From: Mycoplasmatota bacterium
GTDB taxonomy: Bacteria > Bacillota_I > Bacilli_A > RF39 > UBA660
Length of the DNA stretch: 9,397 nucleotides
Reading direction: 5' to 3'
Assembly: GCA_012510745.1 (NCBI GenBank)
Contig: JAAZHK010000067.1
Location: 1-9,397, forward strand
This document shows positions 1 through 6,780 of the stretch, piece after piece; positions within the stretch are counted from its first letter, which is position 1; each line of letters opens with the position of its first letter. The position numbers and the translations under genes are program-made. Below the pieces are notes generated by a model that was given only the letters and a program-made list of their open reading frames with translations, made no database searches and was not told the DNA's origin.

Positions 1-1118
1 ATTTTAAAATATTCCGCTACAATCTTTTGTATTTTATTAATACTATTAATTTCATTAGTATTTTTATATAAAAAGTCTTTTAAAGCCTCTGTAGCAACTT
101 CTAAATTTATATTTTTAAATCCCATAATAGCTGTGTAAGCTAAAAGTCTATTTAACGATCCTTCAATAGCTCTAACATCGTCACCTATATTTGTAGCTAT
201 ATATTTAATAACATCATCTGGAATCTCAATCTCAATTTTTTCAGCTTTTAGTTTGTTTTTAAAAATCTTAATTCTTAATTCATATTCAGGAGGTAAAATA
301 TCAACGGTTATTCCCCAACTAAATCTAGTTTTTAAACGGTCTTCTAATAATTTTAAATCATTTTGTGAACGATCTGAAGAAATAATGATTTGTTTTTCAT
401 TTTGATGAAGGTTTTGAAAAGTATTAAAGAATTCCTGTTGTGTTTTAGTAGCCCCACCTAAAAATTGTATATCATCTATTATAAGAACATCAACATTTCG
501 ATATTTATTTTTAAATATTTCAGCATAATCGTAATTATTACCATCCTCATTTTTTTTACTAATTTTAATAAAATCTGTTATAAAATTATCACTAGTAACA
601 TATAATACTTTTTTATCAAAATGATTAATAATGTAATTACCAACCGCATGCATTAAATGAGTTTTACCTAATCCACTATTACCATATATAAATAAAGGAT
701 TGTATGTAATTCCTGGGTTTTGAGCAACAGCTAAAGCAACTTCATATGCTAATTTATTGCTTTTACCAACCACAAAGTTTTCAAATGTATATTTTTTGTT
801 TAAATTTGTATCTTTGTAATCAAAACTTTCAATATCTTTAGGTAAATCTTCTATAATTATTTTATCTTCTACTTCATTTTCTAAAATATACTCGAAATCA
901 TAAAATTTATTAGCTATTTCAGCAAATTTATTCACAATCAATTCACTATAATTATTAACTAATTGCTTTTTATGAATAGCAAAAGGAACAATAATTATTA
1001 CTTTATCATCTTCAATTTTATATAATGAGGTTTCTTTAAACCATGTATCAAACATTATGGGAGTAATATCAGTTTTAATAGCGTCTAAAAATTTTTGCCA
1101 TAAAATATTGTTATTCAT
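1..1118 (-). CDS. dnaA: Chromosomal replication initiator DnaA (3' end outside window)
   Basis: AAA+ ATPase that binds DnaA boxes and melts oriC. 372 complete codons are visible, reading right to left from ATG at 1118-1116. About 70-80 C-terminal residues, including the domain IV box-recognition helix, should lie left of the window. Visible parts: domain I (about 1-80, start MNNNILWQKF), a short linker, then the AAA+ domain with Walker A GNSGLGKT at 146-153 and Walker B LIIDDIQF with D215/D216. A sensor-1-type IISSD, an arginine-finger-type DRLKTRF and a sensor-2-type DVRAIEGSL follow. The start is supported by AGGGGAGTGA (1132-1123) just upstream. The gene diverges from rpmH as in B. subtilis, so dnaN is expected further left. 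Family assignment is certain. Confidence 0.98.
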   Translation of the reverse strand, partial: MNNNILWQKFLDAIKTDITPIMFDTWFKETSLYKIEDDKVIIIVPFAIHKKQLVNNYSELIVNKFAEIANKFYDFEYILENEVEDKIIIEDLPKDIESFDYKDTNLNKKYTFENFVVGKSNKLAYEVALAVAQNPGITYNPLFIYGNSGLGKTHLMHAVGNYIINHFDKKVLYVTSDNFITDFIKISKKNEDGNNYDYAEIFKNKYRNVDVLIIDDIQFLGGATKTQQEFFNTFQNLHQNEKQIIISSDRSQNDLKLLEDRLKTRFSWGITVDILPPEYELRIKIFKNKLKAEKIEIEIPDDVIKYIATNIGDDVRAIEGSLNRLLAYTAIMGFKNINLEVATEALKDFLYKNTNEINSINKIQKIVAEYFK

Positions 1119-1153
1119 AAAATCACTCCCCTATAATTTTATTTGTTTATTTA

Positions 1154-1182
1154 ATTGTAACTTAATTAAAAAGAAAAATAAA
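1154..1182 (-). promoter_or_regulatory. Possible dnaA promoter
   Basis: On the minus strand a -10-like TACAAT (1159-1154) lies 17 bp from a poor -35, TTTATT (1182-1177). Transcription would start near 1147, giving a leader of about 30 nt that contains the dnaA ribosome site. In DNA this A/T-rich such hexamers arise easily, so this is only the best candidate seen. The nearby DnaA boxes would suit autoregulation, but that is inferred. Confidence 0.3.
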
Positions 1183-1215
1183 GTTAAAAATACTTCCAAC
1201 ATATTTCTAACAAGG

Positions 1216-1262
1216 TTATTAACAAGTTATAAACAACTATTATATATATAAAATAAAAAAAA
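1216..1262 (+). other. Tandem degenerate DnaA boxes plus A/T-rich tract
   Basis: TTATTAACA (1216-1224) and TTATAAACA (1227-1235) each match the TTATCCACA consensus at 7 of 9 positions, differing only at the central CC. They sit 11 bp apart, about one helical turn, in the same orientation. Directly after them CTA TTA (1237-1242) reads on the other strand as 3'-GAT-AAT-5', resembling the start of a DnaA-trio, and then the DNA is pure A/T to 1262. The pairing of two close boxes with a trio-like start and a melting tract resembles a basal unwinding element; this is a weak inference because only two trios fit. Confidence 0.4.
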
Positions 1263-1269
1263 GAAATAG

Positions 1270-1278
1270 TTTTCCACA
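1270..1278 (+). other. DnaA box, best match in window
   Basis: TTTTCCACA matches TTATCCACA at 8 of 9 positions, the only site with the CCACA half intact. It lies just after the A/T tract ending at 1262, in the same orientation as the other candidate boxes. Confidence 0.6.
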
Positions 1279-1315
1279 AATTTCATTATTTATTTTATAT
1301 ACATGTTTAAAATAG

Positions 1316-1324
1316 TTATGAACA
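1316..1324 (+). other. Degenerate DnaA box
   Basis: TTATGAACA matches the DnaA-box consensus at 7 of 9 positions and ends 27 bp before the rpmH -35 hexamer. DnaA bound here could touch rpmH promoter activity, but the match alone is weak in such A/T-rich DNA. Confidence 0.4.
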
Positions 1325-1351
1325 ATATGTTAATTAAAAATCATTAACTAA

Positions 1352-1380
1352 TTGACTTATATATAAAAAATATTTATAAT
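1352..1380 (+). promoter_or_regulatory. Strong sigma-A-type promoter of rpmH operon
   Basis: -35 TTGACT (1352-1357), a 17-bp spacer and -10 TATAAT (1375-1380): eleven of twelve consensus bases at ideal spacing. Transcription should begin near 1387, giving a leader of about 27 nt with the strong Shine-Dalgarno GGAGGTGA (1400-1407) ahead of the rpmH ATG. This is the best promoter in the window, fitting a highly expressed ribosomal protein gene. Confidence 0.85.
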
Positions 1381-1413
1381 TAAATATATATTTCAATGTG
1401 GAGGTGACATAAA

Positions 1414-1536
1414 ATGAAAAGAACATTTCAACCAAATAATCGAAAAAAAAGTAAAAAAATGGGTTTTTTTGCTAGGATGAAAAATAATATTGTTAAAAGA
1501 AGACGTGCAAAAGGCCGTAAACAACTATCTAAATAG
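1414..1536 (+). CDS. rpmH: 50S ribosomal protein L34 (short form)
   Basis: Small, very basic 40-residue protein of the large ribosomal subunit that contacts 23S rRNA. The start MKRTFQPNNRKKSK, the GFFARM segment and the ending KRRRAKGRKQLSK are the L34 signature. Start ATG follows GGAGGTGA (1400-1407) at normal spacing; stop is TAG at 1534-1536. The usual bacterial form is about 44 residues; here the segment between ARM and RRR is about four residues shorter, so the usual NGRKVL stretch is largely absent while the frame stays open. First gene of the rpmH-rnpA-yidC-khpB transcription unit, divergent from dnaA as in most Bacillota. Identity is secure; the shortened loop is unusual. Confidence 0.97.
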   Translation: MKRTFQPNNRKKSKKMGFFARMKNNIVKRRRAKGRKQLSK

Positions 1537-1559
1537 AATACCACGTTTGTGGTGTTTTT
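1537..1559 (+). terminator. Hairpin with U-tract after rpmH (attenuator)
   Basis: An 8-bp stem (1537-1544 with 1549-1556, one G-T pair) closes a GTTT loop and runs into TTTTT at 1555-1559, starting right after the rpmH stop. With rnpA only 41 nt downstream and no clear promoter between, this probably acts as a partial terminator, giving far more L34 mRNA than RNase P protein mRNA. Strength is inferred. Confidence 0.65.
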
Positions 1560-1577
1560 CATTATAAGGGGTGAATT

Positions 1578-1907
1578 ATGAAAAAGATTAATATAGTCAA
1601 AGAAAATAGAGATTTTGAAAATATTATAAATTCTTCTAACTATAAAAAAAATCAATTTTTAATTCTTTATTTTAAAAGAAATAATTTAAATTATTATCGT
1701 TTTGGTATTTCAGTAGGAAAAAAAATAGGTAATGCCGTTATTCGTAATAAATTAAAAAGAAGAATAAGAAATATTATAGATAAAAATAGAAAAGAGTATT
1801 CAAATAATAAAGATTATATTATAATGGTAAGGAAGAGCTGTCTTGATTTACCTTTTGAAAAACTAGAACAAGCTTTTTTAGAATTAATTAAAGGAGAAAA
1901 TAAATGA
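1578..1907 (+). CDS. rnpA: Ribonuclease P protein component
   Basis: Protein subunit of RNase P that helps the catalytic RNA bind pre-tRNA and remove its 5' leader. 109 residues, close to the usual 110-120. The family signature is clear: a substrate-binding strand with YRFGISVGKKIGNAV (about 40-54) followed by the RNR-type motif RNKLKRRIR (56-64). The protein is very basic, as expected. The start is fixed by AAGGGGTG (about 1566-1573) five nt before the ATG; the stop is UGA. Its last codons overlap the yidC start as ATGA, so the two are translationally coupled. The adjacency rpmH-rnpA-yidC is the classic bacterial order. The RNA subunit gene (rnpB) is not in the window. Confidence 0.97.
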   Translation: MKKINIVKENRDFENIINSSNYKKNQFLILYFKRNNLNYYRFGISVGKKIGNAVIRNKLKRRIRNIIDKNRKEYSNNKDYIIMVRKSCLDLPFEKLEQAFLELIKGENK

Positions 1908-2866
1908 ACAAAAGAAAAGTCGTTTTGTTAATAATTATTACTTTATTAATAAGTGGTTGTAATAATTATTTAGTAGATGAAAATAATAAAATGGTAATTA
2001 ATAGTAATACCGGTCAAAAATTAAGATCAGATATTCTTTGTAAGCCTTCTGATAATAATAAAGAAATACTAGCTGAATATGAAAAATATAGTGAGTTTAA
2101 TAATACAAAGATTAGTTCCCTTCCTAAATGTAAAGATATTAAAATTTACTCAAACAAAAATGAAGGATTATGGAATACATTATTTGTTGTTCCTTTAGCA
2201 TTTATTATTACTAAATTAGGAACATTTGTTAATAATTACGGTTTGGGTTTAATTATAACTACTATATTAATTAGAGGTATATTGTTTCCTCTTTCTCAAA
2301 AAGCTGCAATGCAATCAGAAAATATATCCCAAGCAAAACCAGAATTAGAAAAATTAGAAAAAAAATATAAAGAAAAAACAGATCAAGAAAGTTTAATGAA
2401 AAAAAATAAAGAAATGCTGGTTATTTATAAAAAATATAATGTGAATCCTGTAGTTGGATGTATTATTTCTTTTATTCAATTACCACTGTTATTGGCTTTT
2501 TTAGAAGCAATTAACAGAGTTCCTGTTATATTTGAAGGAAAATTCTTAGGTTATAAAATGGGTTTAACTCCTTCTCAAGCTTTAAAAACAGGAAGTTATC
2601 ATTATATAATATTAATTATTTTAATTCTTATAACAACGTATTTTTCATTTAAATTTAATTCATCAAATAATGTTGTTTCACCAGATCAAAAAAAACAAAC
2701 AGAAATGATGATGAAATTTTCTATTATAATGATAGGTTTTGTTTCATTTGGTTTACCAATAGCAATAAGTATTTACTGGATAACAAGCAACTCGTTTACT
2801 ATTATTCAAAATTATTTAGTAAAGAGGAGGAAAAACAATGGAAAAGTTAAAGAAACAAATCTATAG
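1904..2866 (+). CDS. yidC: Membrane protein insertase YidC/SpoIIIJ-type lipoprotein
   Basis: Inserts and folds membrane proteins, alone or with SecYEG. The first 19 residues are a lipoprotein signal: KRK, a hydrophobic run and lipobox ISGC with Cys19 as the expected lipidated residue. A hydrophilic external segment (about 20-88) follows, longer than in B. subtilis SpoIIIJ, with Cys46 and Cys76. The membrane core begins near 92. R124 in the segment TTILIRGILFPLS is the conserved positive residue of the hydrophilic groove. A charged cytosolic coiled-coil-like loop (about 138-180) is followed by NPVVGCIISF-type and later helices, and by a basic tail. Length is 320 versus about 260 in B. subtilis, mainly because of the ectodomain. 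The start ATG overlaps the rnpA stop by 4 nt; the 3' end overlaps khpB by 29 nt. Confidence 0.96.
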   Translation: MNKRKVVLLIIITLLISGCNNYLVDENNKMVINSNTGQKLRSDILCKPSDNNKEILAEYEKYSEFNNTKISSLPKCKDIKIYSNKNEGLWNTLFVVPLAFIITKLGTFVNNYGLGLIITTILIRGILFPLSQKAAMQSENISQAKPELEKLEKKYKEKTDQESLMKKNKEMLVIYKKYNVNPVVGCIISFIQLPLLLAFLEAINRVPVIFEGKFLGYKMGLTPSQALKTGSYHYIILIILILITTYFSFKFNSSNNVVSPDQKKQTEMMMKFSIIMIGFVSFGLPIAISIYWITSNSFTIIQNYLVKRRKNNGKVKETNL

Positions 2867-3458
2867 TGGAAAAAATATAGAGGATGCAAAACTAAAAGGT
2901 TTAGTTAATTTAAATTGTAATGAATTAGAAGTAATTGTAAGAGAGATCTCTAATACTAGTAGCCTATTTAAAGGAAAAAAAGTAGAAGTAGAAATAACTA
3001 AAATAACTGATCTAAACAAATTCATCAAAGATTACTTAATAAATTTAGTAAAAGACATGGGTATAGAGGCAAACACTGAATTAAAAATTATTAACAATGT
3101 TCCAAATATTACTTTATATTCAAATAATAATGCTGTTTTAATTGGTAAAAATGGTAGAACTATTGATGCGTTGACCACTTTAACAAAACAAAGAATACAA
3201 AAAGAATTAGGAAGTTACTATAATTTTATTTTAGATGTTGGAGAATATAAAATTAAACAACAAAAAAACATTGAAAGTTTAGCAAAAGAATTAGCAAGAG
3301 AAGTTTCAAGGACACAAGAACCAATTAAAATGGATTCTATGAACTCATATGAAAGAAGACTTGTACACGAAATATTATCAAAAAACAAATATGTTTATAC
3401 AGAAAGTTTTGGAGAAAATCCAAATAGATATATTATTATTAAACCTAGAGAAAAATAA
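2838..3458 (+). CDS. khpB: RNA-binding protein KhpB/Jag (Jag-N, KH, R3H)
   Basis: Cytosolic RNA-binding protein (also Jag or EloR), which in Bacillota partners KhpA and affects cell elongation and envelope regulation. 206 residues with the standard order: a Jag-N domain (about 1-50), a KH domain with loop GKNG at 103-106 within LIGKNGRTIDAL, and an R3H domain with R173 and H177 in the RRLVH stretch. The ATG is chosen because AGAGGAGG (2823-2830) lies 7 nt before it; both lie inside the yidC 3' end, so the genes overlap by 29 nt in different frames. yidC-jag adjacency is nearly universal in Bacillota. Its stop codon falls in the loop of the terminator hairpin. The cellular role in this organism is inferred from the family. 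Confidence 0.95.
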   Translation: MEKLKKQIYSGKNIEDAKLKGLVNLNCNELEVIVREISNTSSLFKGKKVEVEITKITDLNKFIKDYLINLVKDMGIEANTELKIINNVPNITLYSNNNAVLIGKNGRTIDALTTLTKQRIQKELGSYYNFILDVGEYKIKQQKNIESLAKELAREVSRTQEPIKMDSMNSYERRLVHEILSKNKYVYTESFGENPNRYIIIKPREK

Positions 3459-3473
3459 ATCTTTCTCTTTTTT
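3447..3473 (+). terminator. Intrinsic terminator ending the rpmH-khpB unit
   Basis: AGAGAAA (3447-3453) pairs with TTTCTCT (3462-3468) around an 8-nt loop, followed by TTTTTT at 3468-3473. It overlaps the khpB stop codon (3456-3458), so terminating ribosomes may influence folding. With a promoter immediately downstream, it separates this operon from mnmE. Confidence 0.7.
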
Positions 3474-3498
3474 ATTCTGTTTATAAGCAAATAATTTA

Positions 3499-3507
3499 TG
3501 ATATAAT
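3499..3507 (+). promoter_or_regulatory. Extended -10 promoter of mnmE-mnmG-rsmG
   Basis: TGATATAAT: a perfect -10 hexamer (3502-3507) with the TG extension at 3499-3500. No good -35 sits 16-18 bp upstream, as is common for extended -10 promoters. The predicted start near 3514 leaves a leader of only about 14 nt, which still includes the AAGGAG ribosome site (3515-3520). Confidence 0.7.
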
Positions 3508-3527
3508 GTAACACAAGGAGTGATTCT

Positions 3528-4883
3528 ATGAATGACACAATAGCAGCTATATCGACTTCTTTAGGTAAAGGAGCTATTTCTATAATTAGAGTTAGCGGTC
3601 CAAAAGCTATAAATATAGTAAATAAAATTTTTATTGGAAATAATTTAAATAAATGTTCTAGCCACACTATAAATTATGGCTATATAAAAGATAAAGAAGA
3701 AAAAATAGACGAAGTTCTTGTTTCTTTAATGAAAGCCCCTAAAACTTTTACTATGGAGGATGTAGTAGAAATCAATTGTCATGGTGGAACTCAAACAACT
3801 AAAAAGATATTTGAAATTCTATTATTAAATGGAATTAGAATAGCTGAACCTGGAGAGTTTACAAAACGTGCTTTTTTAAACGGGAGAATAGATTTAGTAG
3901 AAGCAGAATCAGTAATGGAAATTATTAATGCAGAAACAGAAAATGCAAGGAAATTAAGTATTAATAATTTAACAGTTAATTTAAGCAATGAAATAAAAAT
4001 AATTAGGGAAGATTTATTAAACTTATTAGCTAATATTGAAGTAAATATTGATTATCCAGAGTATGAAGATATTGAAGTAATAAATATTCAAAAAATTAAA
4101 GTTGAAATTCAAAAAATAAAAATTAAAATAGAAAAATTAGTAAACACTTCAGAAAACAGTAAAATAATAAAAGAGGGAATTAAAACTTTAATAATAGGAA
4201 AACCAAATGTGGGAAAAAGCTCATTATTAAATAGTTTGTTAGAAGAAGAAAAAGCTATAGTAACTGACATTGCAGGAACAACTAGAGATATAGTAGAGGG
4301 AAAAATAACAATAGAAGGTATAATTTTAGATTTGATTGATACGGCAGGAATTAGATCTACCGAAGATGTGATTGAAAAAATAGGTGTTAATAAAAGTCTA
4401 GGATATATTGATGATGCAGATTTAATATTAGCTGTCTTTGATGTAAGTAATGAATTATCTACTGAAGATTATAAAATAATTGATAAAATTAAAAATAAAA
4501 ATGTTATTGCAATATTAAATAAAATAGATTTAAAAAAAGATTATTTTAAAATAAAAGTTCCTTTTAAAAGAATAGTGTACACTAATACTAAAGATTATAA
4601 AACAATAGAAAATTTAAAAAGAGAAATTATAAACATGTATAATTTAAATAAAATAAATGCTTCAAATTTAACCTATTTAAGCAACGTACGCCAAATAACA
4701 CTTGGTAAAGAGGCTCTAGAATTAACATTATCTGTTTTAGAAGGAATAAATAATAATATTCCAATTGATATTATTGCAATTGATATAAAATTAATATGGG
4801 AAAAATTAGGGGAAATAATTGGTAAAAATTATGCAGATGATTTACTTGATAAACTATTTAGTAATTTCTGTTTAGGAAAGTAA
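3528..4883 (+). CDS. mnmE: tRNA-U34 modification GTPase MnmE (TrmE)
   Basis: K+-activated GTPase that, with MnmG, installs the (carboxymethyl)aminomethyl group on wobble uridine 34 of certain tRNAs using a folate one-carbon donor. 451 residues, normal length. The N-terminal folate-binding domain (about 1-117) begins NDTIAAIST. A helical domain is interrupted by the G domain: G1 GKPNVGKS at 224-231 (N227 matches the K+-coordinating Asn), G2 GTTRD at 250-254, G3 DTAG at 271-274, G4 NKID at 331-334. The protein ends in the hallmark FCLGK with Cys448. The ATG follows AAGGAG at 7-nt spacing. mnmG begins 37 nt downstream, keeping the two partner subunits together. Nothing is missing from the active sites seen. 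Confidence 0.98.
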   Translation: MNDTIAAISTSLGKGAISIIRVSGPKAINIVNKIFIGNNLNKCSSHTINYGYIKDKEEKIDEVLVSLMKAPKTFTMEDVVEINCHGGTQTTKKIFEILLLNGIRIAEPGEFTKRAFLNGRIDLVEAESVMEIINAETENARKLSINNLTVNLSNEIKIIREDLLNLLANIEVNIDYPEYEDIEVINIQKIKVEIQKIKIKIEKLVNTSENSKIIKEGIKTLIIGKPNVGKSSLLNSLLEEEKAIVTDIAGTTRDIVEGKITIEGIILDLIDTAGIRSTEDVIEKIGVNKSLGYIDDADLILAVFDVSNELSTEDYKIIDKIKNKNVIAILNKIDLKKDYFKIKVPFKRIVYTNTKDYKTIENLKREIINMYNLNKINASNLTYLSNVRQITLGKEALELTLSVLEGINNNIPIDIIAIDIKLIWEKLGEIIGKNYADDLLDKLFSNFCLGK

Positions 4884-4907
4884 AATTATTTCCCGGGAAA
4901 TAATTTT
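4882..4907. promoter_or_regulatory. Noc-binding site in a 26-bp perfect palindrome
   Basis: The core ATTTCCCGGGAAAT (4888-4901) is identical to the Noc-binding sequence known from B. subtilis. It is flanked by further symmetric bases so that 4882-4894 and 4895-4907 are exact inverted copies with no spacer. It starts inside the mnmE stop codon and ends one base before the mnmG ribosome site AAGGTGA (4908-4914). The CCCGGG centre stands out in strongly A/T-rich DNA. A Noc protein with matching recognition residues is encoded at 7484-8488. Alternative reading: an RNA hairpin or weak terminator, since the transcript could fold with a short loop, but the following U run is only four bases. Confidence 0.85.
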
Positions 4908-4920
4908 AAGGTGAAAATAA

Positions 4921-6780
4921 ATGATTTATGACATAATTATAGTTGGAGGAGGGCATGCTGGTTGTGAAGCAGCTCTAATTTCTGCCAGAAAAAAAAAGAA
5001 AACTCTTTTAGTAACAAGTAATATAAAAAATATTGCTGATATGCCATGTAACCCATCTTTAGGAGGCCCTGCCAAGGGTATTGTAATAAGAGAAATCGAT
5101 GCTTTAGGTGGGGAAATGGGTAAAAATGCTGATAAAAGTATGTTACAAATTAAAATGCTTAATACTAAAAAAGGCCCTGCTGTACAAGCTTTACGAGCCC
5201 AAATTGATAAAATAGAATATGCTAAAAACATGATAAATACATTAAAAAAAGAGAAAAACCTACAAATAGAAGAAGGAATGGTTGAAGATTTAATAATTCA
5301 TAATGAAAAAGTAGAAGGAATTATTTTATCTAATGGGAAAACAATTAAAAGTAAGATAGTTATATTAACCACAGGGACATATTTAAAATCTCAAATATTA
5401 ATTGGTGATAATAGAATTGATAGTGGTCCACATAATGAAAAACCAGTTTTATATTTAAGTGATAATCTTAAAAAAAGAGGTTTTGAAGTAAAAAGGCTTA
5501 AAACCGGAACTCCGCCAAGAATAAAGAAAGAAAGTATTGATTTTAGTAAAATGTTTATTCAAGAAGGTGATAAAAAATATTATAGTTATTCTTTTGATAA
5601 TAAATACTATTATTGTATTGATAATCAGCAATCATGTTATTTGACTTATACTAATAAAATAACTCATGATATTATAAAAGATAATTTGTCTAAATCGAGT
5701 ATGTATGGTGGACACGTTGAAGGTGTTGGTCCAAGATATTGTCCTTCAATTGAAGATAAGGTTGTTCGTTTTGAAGAAAGAGAAAGACACCAATTGTTTT
5801 TAGAACCAGAAAGCCTACATTATGATGATTTCTATTTACAGGGACTTTCTACAAGTATGCCTCATAATATTCAAGAAAAATTAGTTAAAAGCGTTTCTGG
5901 TTTGGAAAATGCTCAAATAACTAAATATGCCTACGCTATTGAATATGATGCATTTGACTCTTTACAGTTACAAAGGACATTAGAATCTAAATTAATTAAA
6001 AATCTATATTTAGCAGGCCAAATCAATGGAACAAGCGGTTATGAAGAAGCAGCTTGTCAAGGTTTAATAGCAGGTATAAATGCTGTGTTAAATCTTGAAA
6101 ATAAAGAACCTTTAATATTAAATAGAAATCAAGCTTATATAGGAGTCTTAATAGATGATTTAGTAACGAAAGGGATAATAGATCCATATAGATTATTAAC
6201 TTCCAGGGCTGAATACCGCCTATTATTAAGAAATGATAATGCAGATTTAAGATTAATGGAAATAGGTTTTAATCTTGGTTTAGTCCCTAAAATAAAATAC
6301 GATCATATGAAAAATAGAGAAAAACAAATCAAAGAATTAGAGGTATACTTAAAAGAAAAACGCCTAAATCCAACTAAAAAAGTAAACAATTTTTTACAGA
6401 ATTTAAATAGTGCTCTTTTAAAAGACAGTATAGCGCTTTATGAATTATTAAAAAGACCAGAAATTACAATAAAAGTTATTGAAATTATTGAACCTATTAA
6501 CTTCTCTGATAATATAAAAGAACAGGTTGAAATAAACATTAAATATGAAGGTTATATTACAAAAGCCCTAAAAGAAGCAGATAAATTAAATAATTTAGAA
6601 AGGACTCTTATACCAGAATCAATTGATTACAATAAAATTAATAATTTAGCAAGCGAGGCACGCCAAAAACTATCGCTGGTAAAACCAACTTCAATAGGAC
6701 AAGCATTGCGAATAAGTGGTGTTAATCCTGCGGATATTTCAATTTTAATGGTATATATAAAAAAAATAAAACATGAATAA
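4921..6780 (+). CDS. mnmG: tRNA-U34 modification FAD enzyme MnmG (GidA)
   Basis: FAD-dependent partner of MnmE in wobble-U34 carboxymethylaminomethylation; the complex acts in the cytosol. 619 residues, close to the usual 620-630. The N-terminal Rossmann FAD motif is GGGHAGCEA (9-17). PCNPSLGG (42-49) carries Cys43 and GPRYCPSIEDK (270-280) carries Cys274, the two conserved cysteines of the family. AGQINGTSGYEEAACQG (365-381) is the second dinucleotide-binding signature. YEGYI (542-546) and the C-terminal helical region, ending with KPTSIGQALRISGVNPADI, belong to the MnmE-contacting and tRNA-contacting part. The start follows AAGGTGA (4908-4914), directly downstream of the Noc-site palindrome. 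The end overlaps rsmG by 8 nt. It looks intact. Confidence 0.98.
   Translation: MIYDIIIVGGGHAGCEAALISARKKKKTLLVTSNIKNIADMPCNPSLGGPAKGIVIREIDALGGEMGKNADKSMLQIKMLNTKKGPAVQALRAQIDKIEYAKNMINTLKKEKNLQIEEGMVEDLIIHNEKVEGIILSNGKTIKSKIVILTTGTYLKSQILIGDNRIDSGPHNEKPVLYLSDNLKKRGFEVKRLKTGTPPRIKKESIDFSKMFIQEGDKKYYSYSFDNKYYYCIDNQQSCYLTYTNKITHDIIKDNLSKSSMYGGHVEGVGPRYCPSIEDKVVRFEERERHQLFLEPESLHYDDFYLQGLSTSMPHNIQEKLVKSVSGLENAQITKYAYAIEYDAFDSLQLQRTLESKLIKNLYLAGQINGTSGYEEAACQGLIAGINAVLNLENKEPLILNRNQAYIGVLIDDLVTKGIIDPYRLLTSRAEYRLLLRNDNADLRLMEIGFNLGLVPKIKYDHMKNREKQIKELEVYLKEKRLNPTKKVNNFLQNLNSALLKDSIALYELLKRPEITIKVIEIIEPINFSDNIKEQVEINIKYEGYITKALKEADKLNNLERTLIPESIDYNKINNLASEARQKLSLVKPTSIGQALRISGVNPADISILMVYIKKIKHE

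Larger units (their letters stand above)
1119..1413. other. dnaA-rpmH intergenic region, putative oriC part
   Basis: A 295-bp non-coding gap between divergent dnaA and rpmH, the position of one of the two DnaA-box clusters in B. subtilis-type bipartite origins. It contains four TTATNNACA-like 9-mers, all in the same orientation (1216, 1227, 1270, 1316), a 25-bp pure A/T run (1238-1262) and a 37-bp pure A/T run (1357-1393) that overlaps the rpmH promoter. No exact parS is present. Whether unwinding happens here or in the dnaA-dnaN gap outside the window cannot be decided from the sequence. Confidence 0.7.

Noticed and set aside
1057..1251. Open frame of 64 codons on the plus strand
   Set aside because: It overlaps the dnaA 5' end antisense and runs into the origin gap, has no family resemblance, and lacks a ribosome site.
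1396..1404. TGTGGAGGT as a reverse-oriented DnaA box
   Set aside because: Only 6 of 9 match TGTGGATAA and the bases are part of the rpmH ribosome binding site.
2674..2689. TGTTTCAC half of a parS site inside yidC
   Set aside because: The left half is perfect but the right half has only 3 of 8 matches, so there is no palindrome; 11 of 16 in total is too weak.
3395..3667. Minus-strand open frame of 90 codons across the khpB-mnmE junction
   Set aside because: It is antisense to two certain genes and to a terminator and promoter. Its hydrophobic look is a by-product of A/T-rich antisense reading, as with the other minus-strand frames at 1428-1655, 3791-3988, 4926-5231, 7144-7335 and 8568-8786.
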